A stretch of 22,857 nucleotides of DNA, from NCBI GenBank assembly GCA_964497585.1, contig CAZCDS010000089.1, forward strand, positions 1 to 22,857. Direction: 5' to 3'. Every line of letters begins with the position of its first letter. Position 1 is the stretch's first letter. Source of the stretch: CAZCDS01 sp964497585 (GTDB taxonomy: Bacteria; Desulfobacterota; Desulfomonilia; Desulfomonilales; Desulfomonilaceae). A model generated the notes under the pieces. It was not told the DNA's origin. It worked only from the letters and a program-made list of their open reading frames with translations, and made no database searches. Both the position numbers and the translations under genes were made by a program. This document shows positions 22,407 through 22,857 of the stretch, one piece after another.

Positions 22407-22857
22407 TTATAATTTCGTAGGCGCGCTCCAGATTGCAGTAATGGAAGAGAGCGAGGGGCATTCGGGCCTCCTCGTTGAGATCTGTCCCATGGTCGACGTC
22501 CCGGCGACCCTGACTACTTGAAACACGCGGGCACAGGTTTCCTTCCGATCGAAGCGTAGGATGAAGCGGGTGCATTGGTGATTGATCTCCGTTTCTGTCA
22601 ATCCGTCGAGCGAGAGCATGCTGTCTTCCCTCTCGAAGCCGTATGCTTTGGCATCACGGCGATCCTGGAGTGCCCGTCACAGGGCTAGGGCCAAGAGTGA
22701 GCAGAACACGTCGCCCCGGATGGTACGGTCCCTTGCAGAAGACCGATACAGCTGCCCCAAGACAGCCAACCCTTTGCACTTCAGGGCCACGCCAGCCGCT
22801 TTATAGCAACATTCATGGCTGAAAAGGCACAACGAAGAATAAAAATCGTGGTGGTCT
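22407..22857 (-). pseudogene. Decayed IS1634-like transposase, C-terminal remnant, cut by window edge
   Basis: Minus-strand translation of one frame gives a readable transposase tail. LGQLYRSSARDRTIRGDVFC and then SLLALAL match the conserved 'P-I-Y-H-x-x-x-x-T-I-R-G-H-V-F-C-S-F-L-A-L' block at the end of DDE transposases of the IS1634 type (IS4 superfamily). After an in-frame TGA (22677-22679) the frame goes on as RALQDRRDAKAYGFEREDSM, LSLDGLTETEINHQCTRFIL and ARVFQVVRVAGT, the family's usual terminal 'G-K-V-F-Q-A-x-G-V-A' region, to TAA at 22407-22409. The stop codon and substitutions such as Gly-Asp for Gly-His show decay. Upstream of residue block KAAGVALKCK the match fades. The start lies beyond the window if it still exists. 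Family is assigned from memory of the motif; terminal inverted repeats were not found. Confidence 0.7.

Noticed and set aside
22383..22413. TATAAT at 22408-22413 as a promoter reading rightward
   Set aside because: The best -35 (TTGCGT) is only 15 bp away and weak, and no plus-strand gene follows; it lies at the end of the transposase remnant.

Overview
The window looks like chromosomal DNA of a Gram-negative, anaerobic bacterium, most plausibly Desulfobacterota (the former Deltaproteobacteria, syntroph or sulfate-reducer type). This is inferred from a glycyl radical enzyme with a two-cluster activase (oxygen-sensitive chemistry), a TolC-type outer membrane protein, a full-length PlsB acyltransferase, many short exported proteins and G+C-rich sequence (judged by eye, not counted). 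The genus cannot be fixed from the sequence alone. I see no phage, CRISPR array, rRNA or intact insertion sequence.

Left part (1-5240): two small genes (a 70-aa helical protein and a DUF1232 membrane protein) are followed by the most distinctive unit of the window. This is a MerR-family regulator with its own promoter and an inverted-repeat operator, then a 797-aa glycyl radical enzyme and its radical SAM activase. All three lie on the + strand and end at a 21-bp perfect hairpin. The glycyl radical enzyme has the C-terminal Gly loop and the active-site Cys. It carries Cys-Val-Tyr where the characterised dehydratases and arylacetate decarboxylases have Cys-x-Glu, so its substrate is open.

Middle part (5269-14458): mostly single-gene units, many facing opposite ways. 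They are a 6-Cys exported protein (-), a 208-aa exported protein, a stand-alone CheR-type methyltransferase, a Ste24-type M48 membrane protease (-), a NodB-type polysaccharide deacetylase (-), a Pro/Cys-rich exported protein with a good promoter, a 186-aa V4R-like protein, a radical SAM protein with a SPASM-like tail, and a Gate-domain (nucleoside recognition) membrane protein. Intergenic stretches of 300-430 bp separate several of them. They hold dyads and a few sigma70-like promoters but no convincing genes.

Right part (14892-22857): an M20 metallopeptidase; a TolC-family protein paired with a small exported coiled-coil protein; an exported TPR protein (-); the 873-aa glycerol-3-phosphate acyltransferase PlsB, whose stop codon overlaps that of a convergent small exported protein; and tRNA-Pro(GGG) with promoter and rho-independent terminator. 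The right edge carries the decayed C-terminal end of an IS1634-like transposase on the - strand, interrupted by a TGA.

Most of the window is ordinary housekeeping and envelope biology. The best candidate for undescribed biology is the MerR / glycyl radical enzyme / activase unit. The stand-alone radical SAM-SPASM protein and the small cysteine-rich exported proteins are weaker leads.
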